From Actinomadura oligospora ATCC 43269 (GTDB lineage: Bacteria > Actinomycetota > Actinomycetes > Streptosporangiales > Streptosporangiaceae), in assembly GCF_000518265.1 (NCBI RefSeq), contig NZ_JADG01000004.1, positions 310,001 to 374,000 of the forward strand: a DNA stretch of 64,000 bases, read 5' to 3'. The position numbers were made by a program, and so were the translations under genes. Positions 48,423 to 58,197 of the stretch are shown piece after piece (within the stretch, counting starts at the first letter, position 1; each line of letters starts with the position of its first letter). The notes beneath the pieces were generated by a model that saw only the letters and a list, made by a program, of their open reading frames with translations, did not search any database and was not told where the DNA came from.

Positions 48423-49424
48423 ATGACCGCTGAGATGCGCACCGGCCCGGCCAGCCGCGACGGCGACTTCCGGGGCATCGATCCACCCGCGCTGGACCAG
48501 CTGCTCCGGCAGGTCCAGCAGGCGAACACCGCGATCCGGGGCTGGCTGGCGGGGCACCGTCCGCCGCCCGGGGTCTCGGCGTCGGGGTACCGGCAGGCCG
48601 AGGCGGTCGGGCAGTGGGCGTCCGACCAGATCGGAATGCTGTCCCGGCGGTACAACTTCGCGATCACCCATCCGGACGACGGCGGCGGCGTGCACGTCCC
48701 ACCCTCCCCCGCGCCGAGCCCCGGCCCGTCCGGCGGGAGCGGGGGCGGAGGAGGCGGCGGGACGTCCGGTCCGGGCAAGGTCACTCCGCCGCGCACACAC
48801 AAGCGCCCGCACCGGACGACCCCGAACGGCGCGGGCGACCTCGGCGGGTTCACGACCCCGGAGGCCGCCGCCAGGGCCGCCCGCAAGGACGCGCTCGCCA
48901 TCGACGACGCGATCAAGCACCACCGGCCCGTCCCGGCGGAGACCTGGAAGCACCTGACCGAGCACGCGGGCGACCCGGACTACACGCGCTCGCTCTACGA
49001 GCGGCTCGGCCCGTCCGGGGCGGCGGAGCTGATCAAGGCGGCGCACGGGAACCCGGCGCGCCTCAAGGCGGTCGAGCGGTCCCTCGGCGTCGCGAGCCAC
49101 CACGTCACGATGAACGCCCGCTGGCTGGACGCCCTGCTGGACGAGTCGGACCGCCTCGGCGACCACACGTCCGCCGTCCACGTCCTGACGACGGCCCACA
49201 CGAGCGCCCGCACCCGCGACGCGCTCACCAAGCTCGGCCTCCTCCACCAGGGGTCGCCTCACGCGCCGCACCACACGCCGCAACCGCCGCGCCATCCGGT
49301 CCAGCCGCCCGCGACATCCGCAGGGCCCGCGTTCGAGACGGCGACGCTGGTGTCCGACACCAAGGCTCCCGGGACGACGATCCCCGAAGCGAAGGTCCCC
49401 GAGACGAAGGGCTGCCCGACATGA
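48423..49424 (+). CDS. Putative type VII secretion-related protein (333 aa)
   Basis: Function unknown. ATG 48423 has a GGAGGGG site. Residues about 15-90 are helical with WLAGHRPPPG, QWASDQIG and MLSRRYNF, reminiscent of WXG100-like proteins. A Pro/Gly linker (about 100-135, including a run of Gly) leads to a second helical region (about 140-265) and a Pro/Thr-rich tail. No signal peptide or membrane segment. Its stop overlaps the next start (ATGA). The ESX link is suggestive only. Confidence 0.65.
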   Translation: MTAEMRTGPASRDGDFRGIDPPALDQLLRQVQQANTAIRGWLAGHRPPPGVSASGYRQAEAVGQWASDQIGMLSRRYNFAITHPDDGGGVHVPPSPAPSPGPSGGSGGGGGGGTSGPGKVTPPRTHKRPHRTTPNGAGDLGGFTTPEAAARAARKDALAIDDAIKHHRPVPAETWKHLTEHAGDPDYTRSLYERLGPSGAAELIKAAHGNPARLKAVERSLGVASHHVTMNARWLDALLDESDRLGDHTSAVHVLTTAHTSARTRDALTKLGLLHQGSPHAPHHTPQPPRHPVQPPATSAGPAFETATLVSDTKAPGTTIPEAKVPETKGCPT

Positions 49425-49753
49425 GCCCGCCCCCGCCGCCCGCGAGCCTCCCCGCTCCCCTGGAGGGCGCGGCAGCGGCCCAGCTGGCCCCGCACGAGAA
49501 GCCGAACCCCGAGTACCGGCAGATCTACCAGGCGTACAGCGACGCCTACGGCAGCATCGACGCGCTCCGCAACGCGCTGGACGCGCCCGTCCGGACGCTG
49601 AACGGCACGGACGCGTGGATCGGCCCGGAGTCGCGCGCCTGGGGCGGCCAGCTGGAGACCCAGCGGGCCGCGCTGCGGAAGGCGGCCGACCAGATCCTGT
49701 GGGACATCTACAACCGGCTCGCGGGGACGCAGCGGACCATCGTCCGGGTCTAG
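49421..49753 (+). CDS. Putative WXG100-like small protein (110 aa)
   Basis: The ATG overlaps the previous stop. After a Pro/Ala-rich 25 residues, a helix-turn-helix-hairpin-like region contains TLNGTDAWIGPESRAWGGQL, with two Trp residues near the turn, followed by an Arg/Ala-rich helix. This fits a WXG100-type partner or substrate of type VII secretion. No secretion machinery is in the window. It may be the partner or immunity protein of the preceding gene. Confidence 0.65.
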   Translation: MSPPPPPASLPAPLEGAAAAQLAPHEKPNPEYRQIYQAYSDAYGSIDALRNALDAPVRTLNGTDAWIGPESRAWGGQLETQRAALRKAADQILWDIYNRLAGTQRTIVRV

Positions 49754-49764
49754 GCTCTCTCGGC

Positions 49765-50373
49765 GTGAGGAAGAGGGAGCCGAAGCTGCGTCGACTCGAC
49801 GAATCCGCGTTCCTGCGCCGCCTGGACCCGATCCTTCAGGTCTACGCCGCCGCGATGCGCCCGCCCGGGGAGCAGCTGCCCGGACGGTACTCGATCATGC
49901 AGCGGCACACCACGTACCCGCGGTTCCGCGCGTACGTGCTGGAGCAGCCGCGTCCGGTGCCCGGGATACCGGGGAGCGTGCGGGGGTTCGCCTACGGCTT
50001 CCACGGCGAGGCCGGGCAGTGGTGGCACGACGTGGTGCGGCGGGCGCTGGTCGAGCGGGACGGCCCCGAGCACGCCGACTACTGGCTGGACGACGCGTTC
50101 GAGGTCGCCGAGCTGCACGTCCACCCCGAAGCGCAGGGGTACGGGCATGGCCGGGCGCTGCTGAACGCGCTGTGCGAGGGCAGGCGGGAGCGGACGGTCG
50201 TGCTCTCCACGCTCGACCTGGACCGCGAGTCGCCCGCCCGCCGGCTCTACCGCTCCGTCGGGCTGCGGGACCTGCTGACCGACTTCGACTTCCCCGGCGG
50301 CGGGCCGCCCTACGCCGTGATGGGCGGGACGCTGCCCCTGGCCCCGTACCCGGCGTCCTCCAGCAGCTCGTAG
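49765..50373 (+). CDS. GNAT family N-acetyltransferase
   Basis: A 202-residue acyl-CoA-dependent acetyltransferase. The CoA pyrophosphate loop is in [18 protein letters not shown] and the C-terminal strand is [24 protein letters not shown] 49765 starts 11 bases after the previous gene. Its last 64 bases overlap the end of the converging metF. The substrate is unknown. Confidence 0.88.
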   Translation: MRKREPKLRRLDESAFLRRLDPILQVYAAAMRPPGEQLPGRYSIMQRHTTYPRFRAYVLEQPRPVPGIPGSVRGFAYGFHGEAGQWWHDVVRRALVERDGPEHADYWLDDAFEVAELHVHPEAQGYGHGRALLNALCEGRRERTVVLSTLDLDRESPARRLYRSVGLRDLLTDFDFPGGGPPYAVMGGTLPLAPYPASSSSS

Positions 50374-51245
50374 ACCTCGCGGGTCGCGGTCGAGCGGTTG
50401 AAGGTGATGAAGTGGATGCCGGGCGCGCCCTGGTCGAGCAGGTCCCGGCAGAGCTCGGCGGCGTGCTCGATGCCGAGCCGCCGGACGGCCTCCGGGTCAT
50501 CCCGGACGGCGTCGAACCGCTCGCGGACCTCCGGCGGGAACGGCGCGCCGGACAGCTGCTCGGACTTCTCGATCGTGGTGATCCGGGTCACCGGCATGAT
50601 GCCCGGGATGATCGGCACGTCGCAGCCCTCGCCCGCGACCCGGTCGCGCAGCCGGAAGTAGTCGTCCGCGCGGAAGAACATCTGGGTGATCGCGTAGTCG
50701 GCGCCCGCGCGGCACTTCTCGACGAAGAACCGGGTGTCGCTCTCGATGTCGCGGGAGCGCGGGTGCTTGTAGGGGAACGCGGCGACGCCGACGCAGAAGT
50801 CCCCGTACGAGCGGATCATCCGGACCAGGTCGGAGGCGTACTCCAGGCCCTCCGGGTGCTTGACCCACTCCGCCGACGGGTCGCCCGGCGGGTCGCCGCG
50901 CAGCGCCAGGATGTTGCGGACGCCCGCGGACGCGAACCGTCCGATCAGGTGCCGCAGCTCGGCCTGGGAGTGGTCGACGGCCGTGAAGTGCGCCACGGGC
51001 GTCATGGTCGTCTCGGTGGCGATCCGCTCGACCACGTCCACGGTGTTGTCGCGGGTGCTGCCGCCCGCCCCGTAGGTGACCGACACGAAGGTCGGGTTCA
51101 GCGGCTCCAGCTCCCGGATGGTGCGCCACAGCGTCCGGGCCGCCTCGGCGGTCTTCGGCGGCATGAACTCGAAGGAGAACGACGGTTCTCCGGTGGCGAG
51201 CAGCTCGCGGATCGTCGGAGCGCGATCGGGGTTCGGGCGTCGCAT
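50310..51245 (-). CDS. metF: 5,10-methylenetetrahydrofolate reductase
   Basis: Reduces methylene-THF to methyl-THF for methionine synthesis using FAD. 311-residue TIM barrel with [24 protein letters not shown] and the ILALRGDPP loop. The promoter suggests a leaderless transcript starting at ATG 51245. Divergent from the polyprenyl synthase gene. Confidence 0.96.
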   Translation of the reverse strand: MRRPNPDRAPTIRELLATGEPSFSFEFMPPKTAEAARTLWRTIRELEPLNPTFVSVTYGAGGSTRDNTVDVVERIATETTMTPVAHFTAVDHSQAELRHLIGRFASAGVRNILALRGDPPGDPSAEWVKHPEGLEYASDLVRMIRSYGDFCVGVAAFPYKHPRSRDIESDTRFFVEKCRAGADYAITQMFFRADDYFRLRDRVAGEGCDVPIIPGIMPVTRITTIEKSEQLSGAPFPPEVRERFDAVRDDPEAVRRLGIEHAAELCRDLLDQGAPGIHFITFNRSTATREVYELLEDAGYGARGSVPPITA

Positions 51246-51251
51246 CCCGCA

Positions 51252-51282
51252 ATCCTATCGACCCGGTCCGAAAAGATACGAT
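51252..51282. promoter_or_regulatory. Divergent leaderless promoter pair (metF / polyprenyl synthase)
   Basis: Minus strand: TAGGAT (51257-51252) is 6 bases before the metF ATG. Plus strand: TACGAT (51277-51282) is 6 bases before ATG 51289. Neither gene has room for a Shine-Dalgarno, so both transcripts should start at the initiation codon. -35 elements are weak; each would overlap the other -10. Confidence 0.6.
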
Positions 51283-51288
51283 CTCGGC

Positions 51289-52377
51289 ATGTCCAGCAGT
51301 TCGTCCGGTCCCTCGCCCGTCAGCACCGCCACCGGCCAGTTCCGCAAGGAGGTCGACGAGGCGCTGCACGCCTTCGTCGACCGCCAGGCCCCCGGTCTCC
51401 TCGCGATCAGCGAGGACCTGCGGCCCATGATCACCGCCCTCTCGGCCCTGCTGTCGGGCGGTAAGCGGCTGCGCCCGGCGTTCTGCTTCTGGGGCTGGCG
51501 GGCCGCCGGCGGCCTGGACGGCCCGGAGATCGCGGCGGCGGCGGCGTCCCTGGAGCTGCTGCAGGCCAGCGCCCTGGTCCACGACGACGTGATGGACGCC
51601 AGCGACACCCGCCGGGGCCAGCCGTCGGTGCACCGGCGGTTCGAGGCGCTGCACGCCGAGCGCGGCTGGCGCGGGCCCGCGGACACCTTCGGCGAGGGCG
51701 CGGCGATCCTGCTCGGCGACCTGCTGCTGGCCTGGTCGGGCGAGATGTTCGAGACCAGCGGCCTGTCGGAGGAGCGCCGCGCCCGCGGACGCGGCGTCTA
51801 CGACGTGATGCGCACCGAGGTCATGTGCGGCCAGTACCTCGACATGCTGGAGAGCACGCGCGCGGGCGGGACGGTCGAGTCGGCGCTGCGGGTGGTGGAC
51901 TTCAAGTCGGCCAAGTACACGATCGAGCGTCCGCTGCACCTGGGCGCGTCGCTGGCCGGGGGCTCGGAGGAGCTGACGGCGGCGCTGCGCGCGTACGGAC
52001 GGCCGCTCGGCATGGCCTTCCAGCTGCGGGACGACGTGCTCGGCGTGTTCGGCGACCCGTCCCAGACCGGCAAGCCCGCCGGGGACGACCTGCGCGAGGG
52101 CAAGCGGACCGTCCTGGTGGCGCTCACCCTGGAGCGCGCCACGCCGGACCAGGCCGCCACGGTCGACCGGCTGCTCGGCGACCCGGAGCTGTCCGGGCTC
52201 GGGGTGGCCGACCTGCGGGAGATCATCACCGGGACGGGCGGCCTGGCCGCCTGCGAGGAGATGATCGTCCGGTTCGCGGCCGAGGCGCGCGAGGCGCTGG
52301 CCGCCGCGCCGGTGACCGGTGAGGCCCGCGAGGCCCTCACGGAGCTGGCGGTCGCCGCGACCGCGCGCTCCTTCTGA
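51289..52377 (+). CDS. Polyprenyl diphosphate synthase (FPP/GGPP type)
   Basis: Trans-prenyltransferase making C15-C20 or longer diphosphates for quinones, carotenoids or lipid carriers. 362 residues. First Asp-rich motif HDDVMD after GGKRLRP; second Asp-rich motif LRDDVLGVFGD followed by TGKPAGDDLREGK. Chain length cannot be fixed with confidence; residues before the first motif (LELLQASALV) are compatible with GGPP. No isoprenoid cluster around it. Confidence 0.93.
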   Translation: MSSSSSGPSPVSTATGQFRKEVDEALHAFVDRQAPGLLAISEDLRPMITALSALLSGGKRLRPAFCFWGWRAAGGLDGPEIAAAAASLELLQASALVHDDVMDASDTRRGQPSVHRRFEALHAERGWRGPADTFGEGAAILLGDLLLAWSGEMFETSGLSEERRARGRGVYDVMRTEVMCGQYLDMLESTRAGGTVESALRVVDFKSAKYTIERPLHLGASLAGGSEELTAALRAYGRPLGMAFQLRDDVLGVFGDPSQTGKPAGDDLREGKRTVLVALTLERATPDQAATVDRLLGDPELSGLGVADLREIITGTGGLAACEEMIVRFAAEAREALAAAPVTGEAREALTELAVAATARSF

Positions 52378-52481
52378 GGCCTCTGAGGCTTTAAGACGGG
52401 TTGTCAACAGCCTGACACGATGTGGCCAATGCGGCGGGACGGGCTAGCACTGTCCCAGTGATCGGTGGCAGAAAGTACGGC

Positions 52482-53096
52482 ATGGCCTCCGACACCCCGC
52501 CCGCCGAGGACATCCCGTCCGCCGAGCACGCCGCGCCCGCCGAACACGCCCCGCCCGCCCAGAACGCCACGTCCGCCGACGCTCCGCGCATCGCGCCGCT
52601 GCCGTCCGGGGAGTGGGACGACACGCTGCGCGCCGTCGTCGCCGCCACCGGCCCGCTGAACGTCTTCACGACGCTCGCCCGGCATCCGGCGCTGTTCACG
52701 GCCTGGATCGGGTTCGGGTCCAAGCTGCTGTTCGAGGGCACGCTGGACGGACGCGTCCGGGAGATCGCGATCCTGCGCGTCGCGCACCAGCGCTCGTGCG
52801 CGTACGAGTGGGCGCACCACGTCCCGATCGCGCAGCTGGCCGGGCTGGACGAGACGGAGATCGAGGCGCTGCGGGGAGCGCCGGACGATCATCCCTGGTC
52901 GGCGGACGACCGGGCGGTGATCGACGCGGCGGACGAGCTGGACGCCACCTCGACCGTCTCGGACGCGACGTGGGCGGCGCTGGCGAAGCGGTTCGACGCG
53001 GCCCGGCTGATCGAGCTGGTCATGCTCATCGGGCAGTACCACATGGTCGCCTTCGCGCTGAACGCGCTGCGCGTCCAGATCGAGGACGACCACTGA
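52482..53096 (+). CDS. Carboxymuconolactone decarboxylase (AhpD-like) family protein
   Basis: A 204-residue helical protein. The first about 35 residues are a repetitive Pro/Ala/Glu linker (variants of PAEHA). The CMD domain follows with RVAHQRSCAYEWAHHVPIA, where Glu and His of EWAHH match the proton-relay site. No CxxC, so not a typical AhpD peroxidase. ATG 52482 is used; an in-frame GTG at 52458, 8 bases after TAGCAC, could be a leaderless start. The stop overlaps the next start. Confidence 0.85.
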   Translation: MASDTPPAEDIPSAEHAAPAEHAPPAQNATSADAPRIAPLPSGEWDDTLRAVVAATGPLNVFTTLARHPALFTAWIGFGSKLLFEGTLDGRVREIAILRVAHQRSCAYEWAHHVPIAQLAGLDETEIEALRGAPDDHPWSADDRAVIDAADELDATSTVSDATWAALAKRFDAARLIELVMLIGQYHMVAFALNALRVQIEDDH

Positions 53097-55318
53097 TGCG
53101 CGCGCGCACGAGCCGGACGGCGGGCGCGACGCGGACGCGGACGCGGACCGGCCGGGTGTGGGGTGCAGGGGCCCTCGCATCCGCGCTGGTCGTGTCGGTC
53201 TGGGCCGTCCAGTCGGCGGAGGCGCAGCCGGGACGGGCCGCCAAGGCGGCGGCGTCCACGCGCTGCGGCGACCCGGCGACGCGGCCCTGGTGCAGGCGGA
53301 CCCTGACGGCGGACCAGCGGGTGGCTCTGCTGCTGCCGAAGATGACCGCCGACGAGAAGATCTCGCTCCTCGCGTCGGACGACCCGCTGGGCGGCCCGCT
53401 CGGCGGCTTCTCCGAGAACGCGCACGCCGACACCAGCGGGGGCATCACGCGGCTCGGCATCCCGCCGGTCTACATGGCGGACGGCCCGGCGGGCGTCCGG
53501 CAGGGCAAGGCGACCGCGCTTCCCGCGCCGATCACGGTCGCGGCGGCGTTCGACCCGAACGCGGCCCGCGACTACGGCTCGACCGTGGCGTGGGAGGCCC
53601 GGCACCGCGGCAACGACCTGATCTTCGGCCCGACCGTGGACGTCCTGCGCAGCCCGCGCGACGGACGCTCGTTCGAGGGCTTCGGCGAGGATCCGTTCCT
53701 GTCCGCGGCGACCGGGACGTCCTGGATCAAGGGCGCCCAGGCGCAGGGCGTCATGACGTCGGTCAAGCACATGGCGGTCTACACGCAGGAGACCGACCGG
53801 ATGGCGCTGAAGATGAAGGTCGACCCGCGCACGCTGCGGGAGATCTACCTGCCGCCGTTCGAGGCCGCGGTGAAGACGGGGAACGCGGCGACCGTGATGT
53901 GCGGGTTCGGGCAGCTGAACGGCCGCTGGGCCTGCCAGGACGACGCGTCGCTGAACAAGATCCTGCGCAGGGAGTGGGGCTTCAAGGGGTTCGTGGCGTC
54001 CGACCACACCGCCGCGCAGGACACGCCCGGCGCGGCCAACGGCGGTCTCGACCTCGAACTCCCCTACGGCTACCGGTACAACAACCTCGCCCTCAAGGCC
54101 GCGCTCGCCCAGAAGCAGGTCACCTGGACGACCGTGGACGCGCACGCGCGGGCGATCCTGCGGACGATGTTCGCGTTCGGCCTGTTCGACCGTCCGGCCT
54201 ACGCGAACGACCTGACCAAGATCAGCCGGGCGGGCAGCGAGGCGGCGGCGCAGCGGATCGAGGAGAACGGCATCACGCTGCTCAAGAACGGCGGCGTCCT
54301 GCCCCTGAAGGCCCCGAAGAAAATCGCGCTGATCGGCGGGGCCGCCGACGCCAACCCGAGCGGGTTCGGATCGGCGCAGGTCCAGCCGTTCACGTCCGTG
54401 ACGCCTCGTCAGGGCATCAGCAGACGCGCGGGCGCGGGAGCCGCGATCACCTACACCAGCGGACGGAACCAGGGCGACGCCGCGAAGGCCGCCCGGCACG
54501 CCGACGTCGCGATCGTGTTCGCGACCGACAGCGAGGGCGAGTTCTTCGACCGGTCCTGCCTGACGCTGAACTGCGGCGACCCGCTCAAGGGCGACCAGGA
54601 CGGGCTGATCTCGGCCGTCGCGGACGCCAACCCGAACACGGTCGTCGTCCTGGAGACCGGCGGCCCGGTGCTCACCCCGTGGGCGGGCAAGGTCAAGGGG
54701 ATCGTCGAAGCCTGGTACCCGGGCGCGCGCGGTGGCGACGCCCTCGCGCGCGTCCTGTACGGGGACGTCGACCCAGGCGGACGGCTGCCGTTCACCTTCC
54801 CCGCCGCCGAGGGCGACGCGCCCACGGCAGGGAACCCGGCGCAGTTCCCCGGTGTGGACAAGACGGTCACGTTCTCCGAGGGCGTCCTGGTCGGATACCG
54901 GCACTACGACGCCAAGGGCATCGCGCCGCGATTCCCGTTCGGCTTCGGGCTGTCCTACACGACGTTCCGGTACAGCGGCCTCAAGGTCACGCCCACCTCG
55001 GTGCGCGTGACGGTCACCAACACCGGCTCGCGGACGGGCACGGCGGTCCCGCAGCTCTACCTCGGCCTGCCCGCGCCGAACGTCACGACGCCGCAGCCGC
55101 CGCGCCAACTCAAGGGCTTCCAGAAGCTCACGCTCGCGCCCGGGGCGAGCTCGACCGTGACGTTCCCCCTCACCGACCGGTCGCTGGCCTTCTGGGACAC
55201 CCCCTCCGGCGCCTGGAAGGTCGCGCCCGGCTGCTATCGCGTCCAGCTGGGAGGTTCGTCCAGGGATGCGGCTCTGACCGGGAGTTTCACGCGCGGCGGA
55301 GGCGCCTGCCGGGCGTAA
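53096..55318 (+). CDS. Secreted GH3 family beta-glucosidase
   Basis: A 740-residue exported glycoside hydrolase. Arg-rich N-terminus and hydrophobic segment ending AEAQP mark a signal peptide (possibly cleaved near residue 43). The GH3 N-domain has MADGPAGVR and the nucleophile Asp in FVASDHTAAQD (SDH instead of the common SDW). The C-domain has FATDSEGEFFDR with the likely acid/base region, then a C-terminal Fn3-like domain. It probably cleaves beta-glucosides. The ATG overlaps the previous stop (TGATG). Confidence 0.93.
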   Translation: MRARTSRTAGATRTRTRTGRVWGAGALASALVVSVWAVQSAEAQPGRAAKAAASTRCGDPATRPWCRRTLTADQRVALLLPKMTADEKISLLASDDPLGGPLGGFSENAHADTSGGITRLGIPPVYMADGPAGVRQGKATALPAPITVAAAFDPNAARDYGSTVAWEARHRGNDLIFGPTVDVLRSPRDGRSFEGFGEDPFLSAATGTSWIKGAQAQGVMTSVKHMAVYTQETDRMALKMKVDPRTLREIYLPPFEAAVKTGNAATVMCGFGQLNGRWACQDDASLNKILRREWGFKGFVASDHTAAQDTPGAANGGLDLELPYGYRYNNLALKAALAQKQVTWTTVDAHARAILRTMFAFGLFDRPAYANDLTKISRAGSEAAAQRIEENGITLLKNGGVLPLKAPKKIALIGGAADANPSGFGSAQVQPFTSVTPRQGISRRAGAGAAITYTSGRNQGDAAKAARHADVAIVFATDSEGEFFDRSCLTLNCGDPLKGDQDGLISAVADANPNTVVVLETGGPVLTPWAGKVKGIVEAWYPGARGGDALARVLYGDVDPGGRLPFTFPAAEGDAPTAGNPAQFPGVDKTVTFSEGVLVGYRHYDAKGIAPRFPFGFGLSYTTFRYSGLKVTPTSVRVTVTNTGSRTGTAVPQLYLGLPAPNVTTPQPPRQLKGFQKLTLAPGASSTVTFPLTDRSLAFWDTPSGAWKVAPGCYRVQLGGSSRDAALTGSFTRGGGACRA

Positions 55319-55410
55319 AAGATCAAGGGTCCCGCCCCACGCCGGACCGGCACAGGGTACAAAAGAGGGAAACTTCCACTCGTCCTCCCCCGCCGAGTTC
55401 GGAGCCCCCG

Positions 55411-56379
55411 TTGCCGTCATCCTCCTCCCCCGGGAGCATGCTGGACCCCTCGTCCAGCCGTCCCGGCCTGCCCCTCGGCCCGGACGACCCGCGCCGCCTC
55501 GGCGGTTACCGGCTCGTCCGACGCCTGGGCGAGGGCGGCCAGGGCGTCGTCTACCTCGCCGTGCCCCGGGACTCCGGCGGCGCGCACGTCGCGGTGAAGC
55601 TGCTGCGCGGCGGGGCCGCCGCGACGCCGCGGGCCCGCAGCCGGTTCGTCAAGGAGGCGGACGCCGCCGCCGAGATCACCAACCGGCACGTCGCGCGCGT
55701 GCTGGAGGCGGACGTGACCGGCGACCGTCCCTACATCGTCTCCGAGTTCGTGGACGGCCCGTCCCTGCAGGAGTCGGTCGAGGAGGACGGCCCGCTCACC
55801 CCCGGACGGCTCCGCCACGTCGCGCTGCGCACGGCCGCCGCGCTCGCCGCGATCCACCGCGCGGGCGTGGTGCACCGCGACTTCAAGCCGGGCAACGTCC
55901 TGCTCGGCCCGGACGGCCCGAAGGTGATCGACTTCGGCGTCGCCCAGACCGCCGACGCCACCCCGGTCACCACCCACGGCGCGGTCGGCACCCCCGCCTA
56001 CATGGCCCCCGAGCAGATCGAGGACGAGCCGGTCGGCCCGCCCGCCGACGTCTTCGCCTGGGCCGCGACGGTGGTGTTCGCCGCGACCGGCCGTCCGCCG
56101 TTCGGCGGCGGCGCGAGCGCGGCGGTCATGCGCCGCATCGTCACCCGCCCGCCGGACCTCGGCGACCTGGACGGCGAGCTGCGCGACCTGGTGGAGCACT
56201 GCCTGGACAAGAACCCGGCGGCGCGGCCCACGGCGCGGCAGGTCGTCCGGGCGCTGCGGGACGGCGAGGCCACGGCTCCGAAGCCGCGGCCGAAGAAGAT
56301 CCCCCGCTACCGGTGGCGGATGATGCTCGCCCTCGCCGCCGTCGTCACGGCGGGCTTCGCCCTGGGCATCCTGCTCTAG
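55411..56379 (+). CDS. Membrane-anchored serine/threonine protein kinase
   Basis: A 322-residue Hanks-type kinase. Motifs: GEGGQGVVYLAV (glycine loop), VAVKLL (Lys), HRDFKPGNVLL, DFGVAQ, GTPAYMAPEQ. A basic juxtamembrane stretch and one C-terminal helix (MMLALAAVVTAGFALGILL) follow, with almost nothing outside, so there is no sensor domain. TTG 55411 is chosen for the GGAG six bases before; ATG 55438 is the alternative. Confidence 0.92.
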   Translation: MPSSSSPGSMLDPSSSRPGLPLGPDDPRRLGGYRLVRRLGEGGQGVVYLAVPRDSGGAHVAVKLLRGGAAATPRARSRFVKEADAAAEITNRHVARVLEADVTGDRPYIVSEFVDGPSLQESVEEDGPLTPGRLRHVALRTAAALAAIHRAGVVHRDFKPGNVLLGPDGPKVIDFGVAQTADATPVTTHGAVGTPAYMAPEQIEDEPVGPPADVFAWAATVVFAATGRPPFGGGASAAVMRRIVTRPPDLGDLDGELRDLVEHCLDKNPAARPTARQVVRALRDGEATAPKPRPKKIPRYRWRMMLALAAVVTAGFALGILL

Positions 56380-56410
56380 AGCGTCGCGAAGACGGCGCGT
56401 GCGGCGGCGT

Positions 56411-56444
56411 GCGAAAGGCCCCGCCGGACGGCGGGGCGCTTCGC
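56411..56444. terminator. Bidirectional hairpin between kinase and DUF4386-like gene
   Basis: GCGAAAGGCCCCGCC pairs with GGCGGGGCGCTTCGC around a four-base loop, with one or two mismatches. It lies between converging genes. Confidence 0.75.
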
Positions 56445-56458
56445 GTGGCGGGCCGGGA

Positions 56459-57100
56459 TCAGGCCGTCGCCGCCTTCGGGCGGCGGAGCAGGCCGATCGC
56501 CGTGCCGAGGAGCCACCAGCTGAACACCGCGCCCATGAGCGCCGTGGTGCCCCAGCCGTTGGCGGCGTAGAAGTGCGCGGGCGTGTTCCCGAAGAACAGG
56601 GACGGCATGAAGGCCAGGTTGACCAGCGCCAGGCCGCAGGTGAACAGGCCCGCCCAGCGCGGCAGGACGGACGTCCGGAGGATGGCGTAGCCGACCGATC
56701 CCAGGAACATCGCGAGGAGCATCCGGCCGATCGTGCCGTACAGGATGTAGGTGCCGTCGACCGTGACGGTGGGGTCGATCGGGTGGTCGGACGCGATCAC
56801 CGCGCCCGCCTCCAGACCCGACGAGACGAGGGTGACGACGCCGTAGGCGAGGCCCGCGCCGCCGGCGAAGCGCCCGATCCAGGCGCTCTCCGGGGCGGCC
56901 TGGATGATCAGCTCGCGGAAGGACATCGCGAAGGCGAGGACGAACCCGAGCCCGAGGACGCCGATCAGCAACCGGCTCAGGACGTTCGAGGCGGGCGGCG
57001 CGCCGGAGTAGACGAAGTAGAGCGGGACCTCCAGGAGGAGGGCCGCCGCGGCGGCGAGTCCGGCGGTTCCGGTGAGGCGGCGGGCGAGCGGCAGGTTCAT
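56459..57100 (-). CDS. DUF4386-like integral membrane protein
   Basis: A 213-residue protein with six hydrophobic helices, e.g. LLIGVLGLGFVLAFAMSF and WWLLGTAIGLL. The layout resembles the DUF4386 family, of unknown function. ATG 57100 is used for the GGGAAA a few bases upstream; ATG 57112 would add four residues. Confidence 0.78.
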   Translation of the reverse strand: MNLPLARRLTGTAGLAAAAALLLEVPLYFVYSGAPPASNVLSRLLIGVLGLGFVLAFAMSFRELIIQAAPESAWIGRFAGGAGLAYGVVTLVSSGLEAGAVIASDHPIDPTVTVDGTYILYGTIGRMLLAMFLGSVGYAILRTSVLPRWAGLFTCGLALVNLAFMPSLFFGNTPAHFYAANGWGTTALMGAVFSWWLLGTAIGLLRRPKAATA

Positions 57101-57234
57101 CGCGTTTCCCATCAACGTGTGTGTGGTGGAACGCTTTGAATCCTTCGCCTTCCAGCAGCCCCGGCCAGTGGGCCTGGGGGCCGGATCGACGGGGACCTGA
57201 CCCCCCGGTGCCCGGTGGACCTCGGCCCAGCGGC

Positions 57235-57399
57235 TCACCAGTGCGGCGGACGCTCCTCGAGGAAGCGCGCGTCGTCGTCTCCGCCGTCGCGCCACTCGCC
57301 CCAGCCCGCGTCGGTGTCGTCGCCGGTCTGGTCGGGCAGGACGGGCAGGTCCTCGTCCGCCAGGTCCACCACGCGGTCGTCGTCTGGTGAAACGCTCAT
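57235..57399 (-). CDS. Small acidic conserved protein (54 aa)
   Basis: A 54-residue, highly acidic protein opening MSVSPDDDRVVDL and ending FLEERPPHW. I recall small actinobacterial proteins with the same RPPHW end, but no function. It contains a WGEW motif and looks unstructured. It stands alone between the DUF4386-like gene and thiE. Confidence 0.65.
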   Translation of the reverse strand: MSVSPDDDRVVDLADEDLPVLPDQTGDDTDAGWGEWRDGGDDDARFLEERPPHW

Positions 57400-57519
57400 G
57401 CATCCATTGTCGGTCACGCCGGAGGCCACTGGTGACCACCCGGCGTCCGGGACGTGGCGGCGTGTTGTCATCTCCCGGACGAACACCCGTCAGGGGCGTC
57501 CGCCGGGACGCCTCGGAGG

Positions 57520-58197
57520 TCAGGCGTCGGCGCGGTGGAGGCGGCGGGCGAGCTCGGCGGCGGCGGCGCCCGGGTCGTCGGCCTCGGTGAGGGCCCGGAC
57601 GACCACGACGCGCTCCGCGCCCGTGGCGAGGACCTGGTCGAGGTTGCCGAGGTCGATGCCGCCGATCGCGAACCAGGGGCGCGCCGGGTTGCGTCCGGCG
57701 GCGTACTCGAGCAGCGGCAGGCCGGGCGCGTGGCGGCCGGGCTTGGTCGGGGTGGGCCAGACGGGGCCGCAGCAGAAGTAGTCCACACCGGGCTCGGCGG
57801 CGGCGTCCGCGGCCTGCTCGTCCGAATGCGTCGAGCGGCCGATCAGGACGTCCTGGCCGACGATCGCGCGGGCGGCCGGGACGGGCAGGTCGTCCTGCCC
57901 GAGGTGCAGGACGTCGGCCTGGACGGCGTGCGCGACGTCGGCGCGGTCGTTGACCGCGAGCAGCGCGTCGTGCCGGTCGCAGGCGTCCCGGAACACCCGC
58001 AGGTGCTCGATCTCCTGCCGGGCCTCCAGGCCCTTCTGCCGCAGCTGGACGATGTCGACCCCGTTCGCGAGCACCGCGTCGAGGAACTCCGGCAGGTCGC
58101 CCCGCTCCTCCCGGGCGTCCGTGCAGAGGTAGAGGCGCGCGCGGCCGAGCCGGGCGCGCAGCCGGACGGCGCGGTCGGAGGGCAGGTGCCTGGACAC
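57520..58197 (-). CDS. thiE: Thiamine-phosphate synthase
   Basis: Couples the pyrimidine and thiazole moieties to thiamine phosphate. 225-residue TIM barrel with [31 protein letters not shown] and [13 protein letters not shown] 58197 is chosen because frames further upstream lack conserved residues and an AAGGA element lies about 12 bases before. No TPP riboswitch precedes it; the riboswitch found is on the thiO side. Confidence 0.95.
   Translation of the reverse strand: MSRHLPSDRAVRLRARLGRARLYLCTDAREERGDLPEFLDAVLANGVDIVQLRQKGLEARQEIEHLRVFRDACDRHDALLAVNDRADVAHAVQADVLHLGQDDLPVPAARAIVGQDVLIGRSTHSDEQAADAAAEPGVDYFCCGPVWPTPTKPGRHAPGLPLLEYAAGRNPARPWFAIGGIDLGNLDQVLATGAERVVVVRALTEADDPGAAAAELARRLHRADA

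Noticed and set aside
53158..55410. Long frame upstream of the kinase that would add over 700 residues
   Set aside because: That part is a shadow of the GH3 beta-glucosidase gene; the TTG with GGAG at 55411 is a natural start.
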